A stretch of DNA of 64,000 bases, taken from Mycolicibacter sp. MU0102 (GTDB taxonomy: Bacteria > Actinomycetota > Actinomycetes > Mycobacteriales > Mycobacteriaceae). Positions 7,922-16,386 of the stretch are shown here, one piece after another (the first letter of the stretch is position 1; each line of letters begins with the position of its first letter). The notes below the pieces were generated by a model that saw only the letters and a program-made list of their open reading frames with translations, was not told the origin of the DNA and searched no databases. A program made the position numbers and the translations under genes. The stretch lies in NCBI RefSeq assembly GCF_963378105.1, contig NZ_OY726398.1:1550001-1614000 (forward strand), read 5' to 3'.

Positions 7922-8368
7922 ATGACTGAGCGGACTTTGGTACTGATCAAGCCGGACGGCGTGAACCGTCGGCTGGTGGGCGAGATCATCAACCGCATCG
8001 AGAAGAAGGGCCTGACGTTGGCGGCCCTGGAATTGCGGCCGGTGCAGCAGGCCGTGGCCCGGCAGCACTACGCCGAGCACGACGGCAAGGCGTTCTTCGC
8101 TTCGCTGCTGGACTTCATCACCTCAGGTCCCGTGGTCGCCGCTGTGGTCGAGGGACCGCGTGCGATCGAGGCATTTCGGCAGCTCGCCGGTGGTACTGAC
8201 CCGGTGGCCAAGGCCACCCCGGGCACCATCCGTGGCGACTTCGGTCTGGAGACCCAGTACAACCTGGTGCACGGCTCGGACTCGCCGGAGTCGGCCGAGC
8301 GTGAGATCGCGCTGTGGTTTCCCGACTTGAAGCCGTCGGCGCCGACGGCCCCGATGACACTGGCCTGA
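7922..8368 (+). CDS. ndk: Nucleoside diphosphate kinase
   Basis: 148 aa enzyme that equilibrates NTP and NDP pools via a phosphohistidine. MTERTLVLIKPDGVNRRLVG is the usual N-terminus; NLVHGSDSPESAEREI contains the active-site His. ATG 7922 is preceded by GAGGAG (7907-7912) at 9 bases. The mycobacterial enzyme is usually about 136 aa; here a tail KPSAPTAPMTLA extends the C-terminus. An upstream in-frame GTG (7871) could add 17 residues if a leaderless transcript exists, but conserved homology starts at 7922. Confidence 0.95.
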   Translation: MTERTLVLIKPDGVNRRLVGEIINRIEKKGLTLAALELRPVQQAVARQHYAEHDGKAFFASLLDFITSGPVVAAVVEGPRAIEAFRQLAGGTDPVAKATPGTIRGDFGLETQYNLVHGSDSPESAEREIALWFPDLKPSAPTAPMTLA

Positions 8369-8413
8369 CGCCGGAAGTTAGTGCCTTTCGTCCGGCCCCT
8401 GTGGATTGTGTGG

Positions 8414-8419
8414 GATACT
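8414..8419 (+). promoter_or_regulatory. Putative rne promoter (-10) with long 5' leader
   Basis: TGTGGGATACTGAC contains GATACT at 8414-8419 with a TG three bases upstream (TGGGATACT), resembling an extended -10. A start near 8426 would leave a leader of about 240 nt before the rne start. In E. coli the long rne leader mediates autoregulation by RNase E; a similar role here is inference. Confidence 0.4.
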
Positions 8420-8665
8420 GACTAACGGGTGAACGTCACCGGACCGGTGTCCGACACCCGAATGAAGACTTCGGCGAGTGCGACGGTCGCGATATGTGAT
8501 GCGGCGCCGATCGCCGGTTTTCATTCAGCCAGGCACCGAGTCGGTTCAACCCGAGCCCCTCGGAGCGAGACCACCACAAGCCCGGAGAAGTGAGCCGGGC
8601 CCATAACGAGAAGTCCTCGCGTGGCCGCGTCGCAACGACGCGCCCGGGGGCTTGAGGAGACGTAC

Positions 8666-11599
8666 GTGGCAGACCCCTCTCTATTTAAAGGCCCTGACTC
8701 AGAGGCACCGGCAGCGCCGGTCGAGCGCGAAGAGTTGCCCGATCGACTGCGGGTGCACTCGCTGGCGCGGGTTCTGGGCACCACCAGCCGGCGGGTCCTG
8801 GATGCGCTGACCGAGCTGGATGGCCGGGCACGCAGCGCCCACTCCAGCGTGGATCGTGTCGAGGCGGTGCGGGTCCGCGACCTGCTGGATTCGTTCGCCG
8901 AGCCCGCGGTCACCGGGTTGTTCCAGGAGGCCGGCGAGGCCGAGGTGGCCGGCGAGGTCCCCGACGAGCCGGAGTCTCGGCTGCTGCTCGAGACGGCACC
9001 GGAGCCGACCGCCGTGCGGGCTGATTACATGCCGTTGTTCGTCGCTCCCCAGCCGGTCGCCTTCGAGCGCCCGGTGCCCCGCGACGTCCCAGCGGATAAA
9101 GACGACGACTCGGACGACTATGACGACGAGGACCTCGGCGGCTCCGACGCCGATGCTGACACCGATGACGAGAACGGTGATCGGCCCGCCAACCGGCGGC
9201 GCCGCCGTGGTCGCCGTGGCCGCGGCCGGGGCCGCGGGTCTGAGGGCGCGGTAGCCGAGGACGGCGACGACGAGACCGAAGACGACGACTCCGGCGCGGA
9301 ATCGGAGGAGGCCGGCGACGCCGAGGACGCCGCCGATGATGAGGGCGGTTCGGCCGACGACGCGGGCAACCGTCGCCGTCGCCGCCGCCGTCGGCGCAAG
9401 GCCGGGGCCGGTGAGGAAGAGGACGCCGGATCGTCGGACGACCCGCCCAACACCGTCGTTCACGAACGGGCCCCGCGCGCCAAAACCAGCCGGTCCGCCA
9501 AGAGCGACCGCGGCACCGGCGACGACGAGATCCAGGGCATCACCGGCTCGACCCGGCTGGAGGCCAAACGGCAGCGCCGTCGCGACGGGCGTGACGCCGG
9601 GCGCCGCCGCCCGCCGATTCTGAGCGAGGCCGAGTTCCTGGCCCGCCGCGAGGCCGTCGTACGCCGGATGGTGGTTCGCGACCGGGTCCGGACCGAACCG
9701 CCGCACCAGGGCGCCCGCTACACCCAGATCGCCGTGCTCGAAGACGGCGTGATGGTCGAGCATTTCGTGACGTCTGCCGCGTCGACCTCCCTGGTGGGCA
9801 ACGTCTACCTGGGCATCGTCCAGAACGTGCTGCCGTCGATGGAGGCCGCCTTCGTCGACATCGGCCGGGGCCGCAACGGCGTGCTCTACGCCGGTGAGGT
9901 GAACTGGGAAGCTGCCGGCCTCGGTGGCGCCAACCGCAAGATCGAACAGGCGCTCAAACCCGGCGACTATGTCGTGGTGCAGGTCAGCAAGGACCCCATC
10001 GGACACAAGGGCGCCCGGCTGACCACCCAGGTGTCGCTGGCCGGTCGCTACCTGGTCTACGTGCCTGGCGCGTCGTCGACCGGCATCAGCCGCAAGCTGC
10101 CCGACACCGAACGTCAGCGGCTCAAGGAGATCCTGCGCGAGGTGGTCCCCGCCGACGCCGGCGTGATCATCCGCACCGCGTCGGAGGGTGTCAAGGAATC
10201 CGACATCCGCTCCGATGTCGAACGTCTCCAGGAACGCTGGACCCAGATCGAGGCCACCGCGGCCGAGACCAAGGGGAAAGCCGCCGGGGCCGCAGTGGCG
10301 CTCTACGAAGAACCCGACGTGCTGGTCAAGGTGATCCGAGACCTGTTCAACGAGGACTTCTCCGAGTTGGTGGTCTCCGGTGACGACGCTTGGGCCACGA
10401 TCAACGATTACGTGGGCTCGGTGGCCCCCGAGCTGGTGTCCAAGCTGACCCGCTACCAAGCCCCCTCAGGCCCGGAGGGGCAGACCGGTCCGGACGTGTT
10501 CGCCGTGCACCGCATCGACGAGCAGCTGGCCAAGGCGCTGGACCGCAAAGTCTGGCTGCCTTCGGGCGGCACGCTGGTCATCGACCGCACCGAGGCGATG
10601 ACCGTGGTCGACGTCAACACCGGCAAGTTCACCGGCTCCGGGGGCAACCTCGAGGAGACGGTGACCAAGAACAACTTGGAAGCCGCCGAAGAGATCGTCC
10701 GGCAGCTTCGCCTGCGTGACATCGGCGGCATCATCGTCATCGACTTCATCGACATGGTGCTGGAGTCCAACCGGGACCTGGTGCTGCGTCGGCTGACCGA
10801 GGCGCTGGGCCGCGACCGAACCCGCCACCAGGTTTCGGAGGTGACGTCGCTGGGGCTGGTGCAGCTGACTCGCAAACGCCTGGGGACCGGGCTGATCGAG
10901 GCGTTCTCGACCTCGTGTCAGCACTGCGCCGGGCGGGGCATTGTGCTGCACGCCGACCCAGTGGACTCGGCCGCGCCGGGACGCAAGACGGAATCGGGCG
11001 GCAGTGGCAGCACCAGCAGCAGCCGCCGCAGCAAGCGCTCGAAGAAGCCGAAGGTCGATGAGCCGCCGGTCACCAAGGTTCCGGTGCACACGCCCGGTGA
11101 TCACCCGATGTTCAAGGCGATGGCTGCGGCCACCGACCGGCACGATGAGTCGGACGACGAGCACGAGACTGTGCCCGACGCCGACGAGCTCTTGGTGGAC
11201 CTCACCGAAGAGGGCGCCGAAGGCACCGAGGAGGCCGAGGGCGGCGACGTCGCTCAGGAGGCACCGGAGTCCGACGTGGCCGATGAGGACCTCGCCGAGG
11301 ACGACGCCGACGACGATGACGCCGACGACGATGACGCCGACGACGACGATGAGGACGTCGACGAAGTCGACCTCGATGAAGACGAAGACGAAGACGCCGA
11401 CGAAGTCGATCTCGACGACGATGACGACGAAGACTTCGACGACGACCTGGATGTCATCGATGAGTCGGATGAGTCCGACGACGACTCCGACGATGCAGAA
11501 GACGCCGAGGACTTTGACGAGCCCGAGGTGGAAGTTGCAGTGGCCGAGCGTCCCCGGCGTCGGCGTGCAGCGGCCCGACCTGCCGGACCACCGATCTAA
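8666..11599 (+). CDS. rne: Ribonuclease E/G
   Basis: 977 aa endoribonuclease of the mycobacterial degradosome, acting in mRNA decay and rRNA processing. Start GTG 8666 follows GAGGAGA (8654-8660); an upstream GTG (8621) has poorer context. Order: N-terminal extension with LPDRLRVHSLARVLGTTSRR, long acidic/arginine-rich disordered region (about 135-300), S1 domain from about 352, catalytic core with Asp649 (VVDVNTG) and Asp693 (VIDFIDM) spaced as in E. coli, then the zinc-link CQHCAGRG near 751. The C-terminus is an extreme Asp/Glu tail with short tandem repeats. As in other actinobacteria, the disordered scaffold regions flank the core on both sides. Confidence 0.95.
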   Translation: MADPSLFKGPDSEAPAAPVEREELPDRLRVHSLARVLGTTSRRVLDALTELDGRARSAHSSVDRVEAVRVRDLLDSFAEPAVTGLFQEAGEAEVAGEVPDEPESRLLLETAPEPTAVRADYMPLFVAPQPVAFERPVPRDVPADKDDDSDDYDDEDLGGSDADADTDDENGDRPANRRRRRGRRGRGRGRGSEGAVAEDGDDETEDDDSGAESEEAGDAEDAADDEGGSADDAGNRRRRRRRRRKAGAGEEEDAGSSDDPPNTVVHERAPRAKTSRSAKSDRGTGDDEIQGITGSTRLEAKRQRRRDGRDAGRRRPPILSEAEFLARREAVVRRMVVRDRVRTEPPHQGARYTQIAVLEDGVMVEHFVTSAASTSLVGNVYLGIVQNVLPSMEAAFVDIGRGRNGVLYAGEVNWEAAGLGGANRKIEQALKPGDYVVVQVSKDPIGHKGARLTTQVSLAGRYLVYVPGASSTGISRKLPDTERQRLKEILREVVPADAGVIIRTASEGVKESDIRSDVERLQERWTQIEATAAETKGKAAGAAVALYEEPDVLVKVIRDLFNEDFSELVVSGDDAWATINDYVGSVAPELVSKLTRYQAPSGPEGQTGPDVFAVHRIDEQLAKALDRKVWLPSGGTLVIDRTEAMTVVDVNTGKFTGSGGNLEETVTKNNLEAAEEIVRQLRLRDIGGIIVIDFIDMVLESNRDLVLRRLTEALGRDRTRHQVSEVTSLGLVQLTRKRLGTGLIEAFSTSCQHCAGRGIVLHADPVDSAAPGRKTESGGSGSTSSSRRSKRSKKPKVDEPPVTKVPVHTPGDHPMFKAMAAATDRHDESDDEHETVPDADELLVDLTEEGAEGTEEAEGGDVAQEAPESDVADEDLAEDDADDDDADDDDADDDDEDVDEVDLDEDEDEDADEVDLDDDDDEDFDDDLDVIDESDESDDDSDDAEDAEDFDEPEVEVAVAERPRRRRAAARPAGPPI
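11303..11352 (+). repeat. 15-bp tandem repeat in the acidic tail of rne
   Basis: Two exact copies of GACGCCGACGACGAT (11303-11317 and 11318-11332) and a third degenerate copy encode repeated Ala-Asp-Asp-Asp-Asp units. Such tandem units are prone to slippage, so tail length may vary between strains. Confidence 0.75.
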
Positions 11600-11611
11600 G
11601 GCCGTGCCGGT

Positions 11612-11641
11612 TTGACCCCTTAGCCGCTGGTCACGTACCCT
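11612..11641 (+). promoter_or_regulatory. Promoter of rplU-rpmA-obg
   Basis: TTGACC (11612-11617) and TACCCT (11636-11641) are separated by 18 bases, a good SigA-type arrangement. Transcription from about 11648 gives a leader of roughly 100 nt before rplU. The -10 lies in the spacer of an inverted repeat (11627-11648). Confidence 0.6.
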
Positions 11642-11648
11642 TGACCAG
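11627..11648. promoter_or_regulatory. Inverted repeat enclosing the rplU -10 element
   Basis: CTGGTCA (11627-11633), 8 bases (CGTACCCT) and TGACCAG (11642-11648) form a perfect 7-bp dyad whose spacer contains the -10 hexamer. It could be an operator or a non-canonical terminator for rne; there is no T-tract. Confidence 0.45.
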
Positions 11649-11751
11649 TTGTCGCCAGGCGGGAATAACCACAGCTCGGCGGACAGAAACCCAGACACCT
11701 GCGCAAGTCCCGATGGCGTGCGCGCCCGAGAAGCAGAGGTAGAAACCAACG

Positions 11752-12063
11752 ATGGCGACGTACGCAATCGTCAAAACCGGCGGCAAGCAGTACAAGGTTG
11801 CCGTTGGTGACGTGCTCAAGGTCGAGAAGATCGAGTCCGAGCCGGGATCGTCGGTCTCGCTGCCGGTCGCGCTGGTCGTTGACGGTGCCACCGTCACCAC
11901 CGACGCTGCCAAGCTGGCGAAGGTCGCGGTCACCGGAGAGGTCCTGGAGCACACCAAGGGCCCCAAGATCCGCATCCACAAGTTCAAGAACAAGACCGGC
12001 TACCACAAGCGGCAGGGTCACCGTCAGCAGCTGACCGTGCTCAAGGTCACCGGAATCAAGTAG
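11752..12063 (+). CDS. rplU: 50S ribosomal protein L21
   Basis: 103 aa, the normal length. MATYAIVKTGGKQYKVAVGD is the conserved L21 start and KGPKIRIHKFKNKTGYHKRQ the conserved RNA-binding region. It binds 23S rRNA in the large subunit. First gene of rplU-rpmA-obg, with rpmA beginning 14 bases later. Confidence 0.98.
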   Translation: MATYAIVKTGGKQYKVAVGDVLKVEKIESEPGSSVSLPVALVVDGATVTTDAAKLAKVAVTGEVLEHTKGPKIRIHKFKNKTGYHKRQGHRQQLTVLKVTGIK

Positions 12064-12077
12064 CAGGAGGCAGCGAG

Positions 12078-12338
12078 ATGGCACACAAAAAGGGCGCTTC
12101 CAGCTCACGTAACGGGCGCGACTCAAACGCCCAGCGACTCGGCGTCAAGCGGTTCGGCGGCCAGGTCGTCAAGGCCGGCGAGATCCTGGTCCGCCAGCGC
12201 GGTACTCACTTCCACCCCGGCGTCAACGTCGGGCGCGGCGGCGACGACACCCTGTTCGCCACGGCACCCGGTGCGGTCGAATTCGGTTTGAAGCGCGGCC
12301 GCAAGCTCATCAACATCGTGCCTGTCGCCCGCGACTAG
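12078..12338 (+). CDS. rpmA: 50S ribosomal protein L27
   Basis: 86 aa; MAHKKGASSSRNGRDSNAQ is diagnostic and the N-terminal tail reaches the peptidyl transferase centre. Good Shine-Dalgarno (AGGAGG) in the 14-base gap after rplU. There is no N-terminal cleavage extension of the Firmicute type. Confidence 0.98.
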   Translation: MAHKKGASSSRNGRDSNAQRLGVKRFGGQVVKAGEILVRQRGTHFHPGVNVGRGGDDTLFATAPGAVEFGLKRGRKLINIVPVARD

Positions 12339-12386
12339 TCGCCGGCGTAACTGGGCGCCGTTCGGCGCCGGATAGGTAGTAACGCC

Positions 12387-13832
12387 ATGTCCCGGTTCGT
12401 CGACCGCGTTGTCATCCATGTGCGCGCCGGCGACGGGGGCAACGGCTGCGCCTCGATTCACCGAGAGAAGTTCAAACCGCTCGGTGGTCCCGACGGTGGC
12501 AATGGCGGCCGCGGTGGCAGCGTCGTGCTGGTCGTCGACCCCCAGGTACACACCCTGCTGGACTTTCACTTTCGGCCGCACATCGACGCCGCGTCCGGCA
12601 AGCAGGGCCAGGGCAACAACAAGGACGGCGCTTTCGGCGCCGACCTGGAGATCAAGGTTCCCGACGGCACGGTCGTGCTCGACGAGCACGGGCGGCTGCT
12701 GGCAGACCTGGTAGGCACGGGTGCCCGCTTCGAGGCAGCCGCCGGCGGGCGAGGTGGGTTGGGCAACGCGGCCCTGGTGTCGCGCGCCCGCAAGGCGCCC
12801 GGCTTCGCGTTGCTGGGGGAGAAGGGCGAGACCCGCGACCTCACCCTGGAACTCAAGACCGTCGCCGACGTCGGGCTGATCGGATTCCCCTCCGCGGGCA
12901 AATCCGCTCTGGTGTCAGTGATCTCGGCGGCCAAGCCGAAGATCGCCGACTATCCGTTCACCACGTTGGCGCCCAACCTGGGCGTGGTTTCGGCCGGCGA
13001 GAACACCTTCACCGCAGCCGATGTGCCCGGCCTCATTCCTGGTGCTTCGACCGGTCGCGGACTGGGCTTGGACTTTCTGCGGCACATCGAACGCTGCGCC
13101 GTGCTGGTGCACGTCGTAGACTGCGCGACCGCTGAGCCGGGGCGTGACCCGCTCTCTGACATCGAAGCGATCGAAGCCGAATTGGCCGCCTATACCCCGA
13201 CCATGCAAGGGGATTCGACGCTGGGCGACCTGGTCGACCGGCCGCGGGCAGTGGTGCTCAACAAGATCGACGTGCCCGAGGCGCTGGAGATGGCGGAGTT
13301 CGTCCGTGACGACATCGCGGCCGAGCGCGGCTGGCCGGTGTTCATGGTCTCCACGGTGAGTCGTGCCGGCTTGCGGCCGTTGACGTTTGCCCTGGCCGAC
13401 ATGGTGTCGGCGTATCGCGCGGCGCAACCGGAGCCGGTGGCGCGACGCCCGGTGATCCGTCCCGTGCGCGCGGGCGAGACCGGGTTCACCGTGGAACCCG
13501 ACGGCGACGGCGGTTTCCTTGTGCGCGGTACACAACCCGAGCGCTGGGTACACCAGACCAACTTCGACAACGACGAGGCGGTCGGCTACCTGGGCGACCG
13601 GCTGGCTCGACTCGGGGTCGAGGACGAACTGCTGAAGCGCGGCGCCAAACCGGGCTGTGCGGTGACTATCGGGGATATGACCTTCGACTGGGAGCCGGCT
13701 ACGCAGGCCGGGGTGGACATCACGCTGTCCGGCCGCGGCACTGACACCCGCCTGGAGCGCACCGACCGAGTCGGTGCCGCCGAGCGCAAGGTGGCACGCA
13801 AGCAGCGCCGAGAGCATTCGGAGGACGAGTGA
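12387..13832 (+). CDS. obg: GTPase Obg/CgtA
   Basis: 481 aa GTPase involved in 50S subunit assembly and stress/growth control. Residues 1-158 form the glycine-rich Obg fold (RAGDGGNGCASIHREKF, GGPDGGNGGRGG). The G domain has GFPSAGKSALVS (G1, about 165-176), DVPGLI (G3) and NKID (G4, near 292). A C-terminal OCT domain follows (about 350-430), then a basic tail. ATG 12387 closely follows rpmA, and the stop overlaps proB by four bases. Confidence 0.96.
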   Translation: MSRFVDRVVIHVRAGDGGNGCASIHREKFKPLGGPDGGNGGRGGSVVLVVDPQVHTLLDFHFRPHIDAASGKQGQGNNKDGAFGADLEIKVPDGTVVLDEHGRLLADLVGTGARFEAAAGGRGGLGNAALVSRARKAPGFALLGEKGETRDLTLELKTVADVGLIGFPSAGKSALVSVISAAKPKIADYPFTTLAPNLGVVSAGENTFTAADVPGLIPGASTGRGLGLDFLRHIERCAVLVHVVDCATAEPGRDPLSDIEAIEAELAAYTPTMQGDSTLGDLVDRPRAVVLNKIDVPEALEMAEFVRDDIAAERGWPVFMVSTVSRAGLRPLTFALADMVSAYRAAQPEPVARRPVIRPVRAGETGFTVEPDGDGGFLVRGTQPERWVHQTNFDNDEAVGYLGDRLARLGVEDELLKRGAKPGCAVTIGDMTFDWEPATQAGVDITLSGRGTDTRLERTDRVGAAERKVARKQRREHSEDE

Positions 13833-14935
13833 CCGGCAGTGCTGCGCGCGAAGCGATTCGCGCCGCACGCACCGTCGTGGTCAAGATCGGCACCACCGCA
13901 CTGACCACCGAGTCCGGCATGTTCGACGCGGCCCGGCTAGCCGGGCTGGCCGAGGCGATCGAGGCCCGAATGAAGGCCGGCTCAGACGTGACGATCGTGT
14001 CCTCGGGGGCTATCGCCGCCGGCCTGGAGCCGCTCGGGTTGTCCAAGCGGCCAACCGATCTGGCCACCAAACAGGCCGCAGCCAGTGTGGGTCAGGTGGC
14101 GTTGGTCAATGCGTGGAGCGCCGCTTTCGGCCGGTTCGGACGCACGGTGGGGCAGGTGTTGCTGACCGCTCAGGACGTTTCGATGCGGGTGTCGCACACC
14201 AACGCCGCCCGCACCCTGGACCGGCTGCGGGCATTGCACGCGGTGGCGATCGTCAACGAGAACGACACGGTTGCCACCAGCGAGATCCGATTCGGGGACA
14301 ACGACCGGCTCTCGGCACTGGTGGCGCACCTGGTGGGCGCCGACGCACTGGTGCTGCTCTCCGACATCGATGGCCTTTATGACTCCGATCCCCGCAAGGG
14401 CCCGGCCCGCCTGGTTTCCGAGGTCTCGGGGCCGGATGACCTCGCCGATGTGGTTGCCAGCGAGGGCAGTCACCTGGGCACCGGCGGCATGGTGTCGAAG
14501 CTGTCGTCGGCACTGCTGGCCGCCGATGCGGGAGTGCCGGTGTTGCTGGCCGCGGCCGGTGAAGCCGCTGCCGCCCTTTCGGATGCATCGGTGGGCACCG
14601 TCTTCGCGCCCCGGGCGCAACGGTTGTCGGCGCGCAAGTTCTGGATGCGCCACGCCGCCGACGCGGCCGGGATGTTGACGCTGGACGCCGGGGCCGTTCA
14701 GGCGGTGCTGGATCGTCGACGCTCCCTGCTGCCTGCCGGGATCACCGCGGTTTCGGGCAGGTTCTACGGCGGCGACGTGGTCGAACTGTGTGGCCCGGAC
14801 GGATCAGTGGTGGCCCGCGGCGTGGTCGGCTACGACGCCGCCGAGCTGGACGCCATGATCGGCCATTCCACCGCCGAGCTGGCACCGGATGCCCGTCGTC
14901 CGGTCGTGCACGCCGACGACCTGGTCGCGGTCTAG
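13829..14935 (+). CDS. proB: Glutamate 5-kinase
   Basis: 368 aa; phosphorylates glutamate in the first step of proline synthesis. Amino-acid kinase domain at about residues 10-260 (TVVVKIGTTALT, SSGAIAAGLEPLG, VNENDTVATSEIRFGDNDRL) and a C-terminal PUA domain (about 275-365). GTG 13829 overlaps the obg stop (GTGA). The next pathway enzyme, ProA, is encoded about 13 kb downstream rather than adjacent. Confidence 0.96.
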   Translation: MTGSAAREAIRAARTVVVKIGTTALTTESGMFDAARLAGLAEAIEARMKAGSDVTIVSSGAIAAGLEPLGLSKRPTDLATKQAAASVGQVALVNAWSAAFGRFGRTVGQVLLTAQDVSMRVSHTNAARTLDRLRALHAVAIVNENDTVATSEIRFGDNDRLSALVAHLVGADALVLLSDIDGLYDSDPRKGPARLVSEVSGPDDLADVVASEGSHLGTGGMVSKLSSALLAADAGVPVLLAAAGEAAAALSDASVGTVFAPRAQRLSARKFWMRHAADAAGMLTLDAGAVQAVLDRRRSLLPAGITAVSGRFYGGDVVELCGPDGSVVARGVVGYDAAELDAMIGHSTAELAPDARRPVVHADDLVAV

Positions 14936-14947
14936 CGCCTCGTCCGC

Positions 14948-15652
14948 ATGGCCACCGTATTCACCATCGACGGGGCGGGCTGGAGCGGGTTTCTGCGGTT
15001 CATGTGCCGCGGCGCGGTCACCAAGGGCAAGACCGTCAGAAACGTCAAGTACCCCAACACCTACTTCGACGGCCTGCGCTACGTCCCGGCGGTCGACGCG
15101 GTGCGGCGCGGTGCGCAAGCCCTTGACGACATGCTGACCGCCCACTTCAAGGCCTCACCCGATGCCGACGACGTACTTGTCTATGCCGTGAGCATGGGGG
15201 CGCAGGTCGCCTGCAAGTGGTTGCGTGAGAAGGGACCGACGTCGTCGGTCCCGACCGACAAGGTGTCGTTTCTGCTGCTGGCCAACCCCGAGCAGCCGTT
15301 TCACGGCATCTATCGGGCCGACCCGAAGCTGGTCACGTTCATGAAGCTGCCCGACTACGGCGGCGTCGGCGTGCCGGGGAACACTCCGTTCGCGGTGACG
15401 GACCTGTGTCGCCAATACGACGGGATGGCCGACTTTCCCAACCTGCCTGCCGCACAGGTCGACTCGCTGGCCGTCAGGAACGCTCTGCTGGGCCTGCTGA
15501 CCGTGCACAACAACTATTTCCGGGTCAACCTTGAGAGCCCCGACAACATCTGGGTCAGGCGCGGCAACCTCACCTACGGGTTCTGTCCCACCCGGCGTAT
15601 GAGGCGTCTGCGGATCGAGCGCAGTTATGACCGCTCGGCCTGGAGCTACTGA
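14948..15652 (+). CDS. Stand-alone PE-PPE-domain-like alpha/beta hydrolase
   Basis: 234 aa from ATG 14948. VYAVSMGAQVACKWL looks like a nucleophile elbow (AxSxG instead of the usual GxSxG), and DLCRQYDGMADFPNLPAAQ followed by VHNNYF matches the PE-PPE hydrolase domain (PF08237-type) found C-terminal in some mycobacterial PE/PPE proteins. No PE or PPE N-terminus, signal peptide or membrane segment is present, so this is the domain alone and probably cytoplasmic. It starts 12 bases after proB and ends overlapping the convergent tetR gene by 7 bases. No counterpart occurs here in the M. tuberculosis order I remember; substrate unknown. Confidence 0.6.
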   Translation: MATVFTIDGAGWSGFLRFMCRGAVTKGKTVRNVKYPNTYFDGLRYVPAVDAVRRGAQALDDMLTAHFKASPDADDVLVYAVSMGAQVACKWLREKGPTSSVPTDKVSFLLLANPEQPFHGIYRADPKLVTFMKLPDYGGVGVPGNTPFAVTDLCRQYDGMADFPNLPAAQVDSLAVRNALLGLLTVHNNYFRVNLESPDNIWVRRGNLTYGFCPTRRMRRLRIERSYDRSAWSY

Positions 15653-16281
15653 CCGGTGGTCTTGAGATATAGTGCGCCCCAAACGATTTCAGTCAGTGCG
15701 GTGGCGAGCTCGGAATCGTAGTCCGCGTCGCGAACCGGCAGGTTCTGCTGGCAGGCCCGCTCCACCATCCAGGTGAGCGCGCTTGCGGTCGCGGCAACGG
15801 GCAGCTCGCTGCGAATGGAGCCGTCGGCCTGGCCGTCTTCGATGACCTGGGCCACCCGGCCCGAGATGCCGGTGAGCAAGTCGCGGTAGGTGGCGCCCAC
15901 CAGCGGGTCGTAGCCGGCCATCTCGCTGAGCGCGATCAGCAGCGGTTGATGCCGCCGATAGTTGGCGATGATCGAGGCCATCGCGGCGCGGACATCGTCG
16001 GGATCGTGGCGCTGCGCCACGCCCCACCACCGCTCGGCCCCCACGGCGAGATCGCCGAATACCTGGCCGGCGAGCCGGCGCAACAAATGTCCCTTGTCTT
16101 CGAAGTAGATGTAGAAGCTGGCGCGCGAGATGCCGGCCTCGGTCGCGAGGCGGTCCACGCTCAGTTCGGTGAAGCTGGCGCCGGCGCTCATCAGTCGCTC
16201 GGTGGCGTCGAGGAGATGCCGTTCGATCTCCTCGCGCCGCTCCTGGCGGCTGGTGGGGGGCTTGCGGGTCACAGAAGCCAC
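15646..16281 (-). CDS. TetR-family transcriptional regulator
   Basis: 211 aa from GTG 16281. The N-terminal helix-turn-helix TELSVDRLATEAGISRASFY, followed by IYFEDKGHLL, is a clear TetR DNA-binding domain; the C-terminal ligand domain shows no recognisable pocket. An upstream GTG (16323) is also in frame but lies inside the palindromic operator; TACGCT on the minus strand (16293-16288) would make GTG 16281 a leaderless start. It is divergent from a P450 gene whose promoter contains a perfect palindrome, so it probably represses both. Confidence 0.88.
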   Translation of the reverse strand: MASVTRKPPTSRQERREEIERHLLDATERLMSAGASFTELSVDRLATEAGISRASFYIYFEDKGHLLRRLAGQVFGDLAVGAERWWGVAQRHDPDDVRAAMASIIANYRRHQPLLIALSEMAGYDPLVGATYRDLLTGISGRVAQVIEDGQADGSIRSELPVAATASALTWMVERACQQNLPVRDADYDSELATALTEIVWGALYLKTTGQ

Positions 16282-16311
16282 ACCGGTGAGCGTAACGGCA
16301 AGGTCGACGTC

Positions 16312-16341
16312 TTGACTAGACACTCTGTCTAGACCTACTGT
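16312..16341 (+). promoter_or_regulatory. P450 gene promoter
   Basis: TTGACT (16312-16317) and TACTGT (16336-16341) with an 18-base spacer form a good SigA-type promoter reading into the P450 gene. The TetR-type operator (16316-16332) fills the spacer and touches the -35. Confidence 0.65.
16316..16332. promoter_or_regulatory. TetR-type operator
   Basis: CTAGACA-CTC-TGTCTAG is a perfect 7-bp inverted repeat with a 3-base centre. Its position between the divergent tetR and P450 genes, over the P450 -35/spacer, is what is expected for autorepression and P450 repression by the adjacent TetR protein. Confidence 0.75.
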
Positions 16342-16386
16342 CGGTTCGAGCCCGGTGTGACCGGGACCATACGCCGAGGAGGCCTC

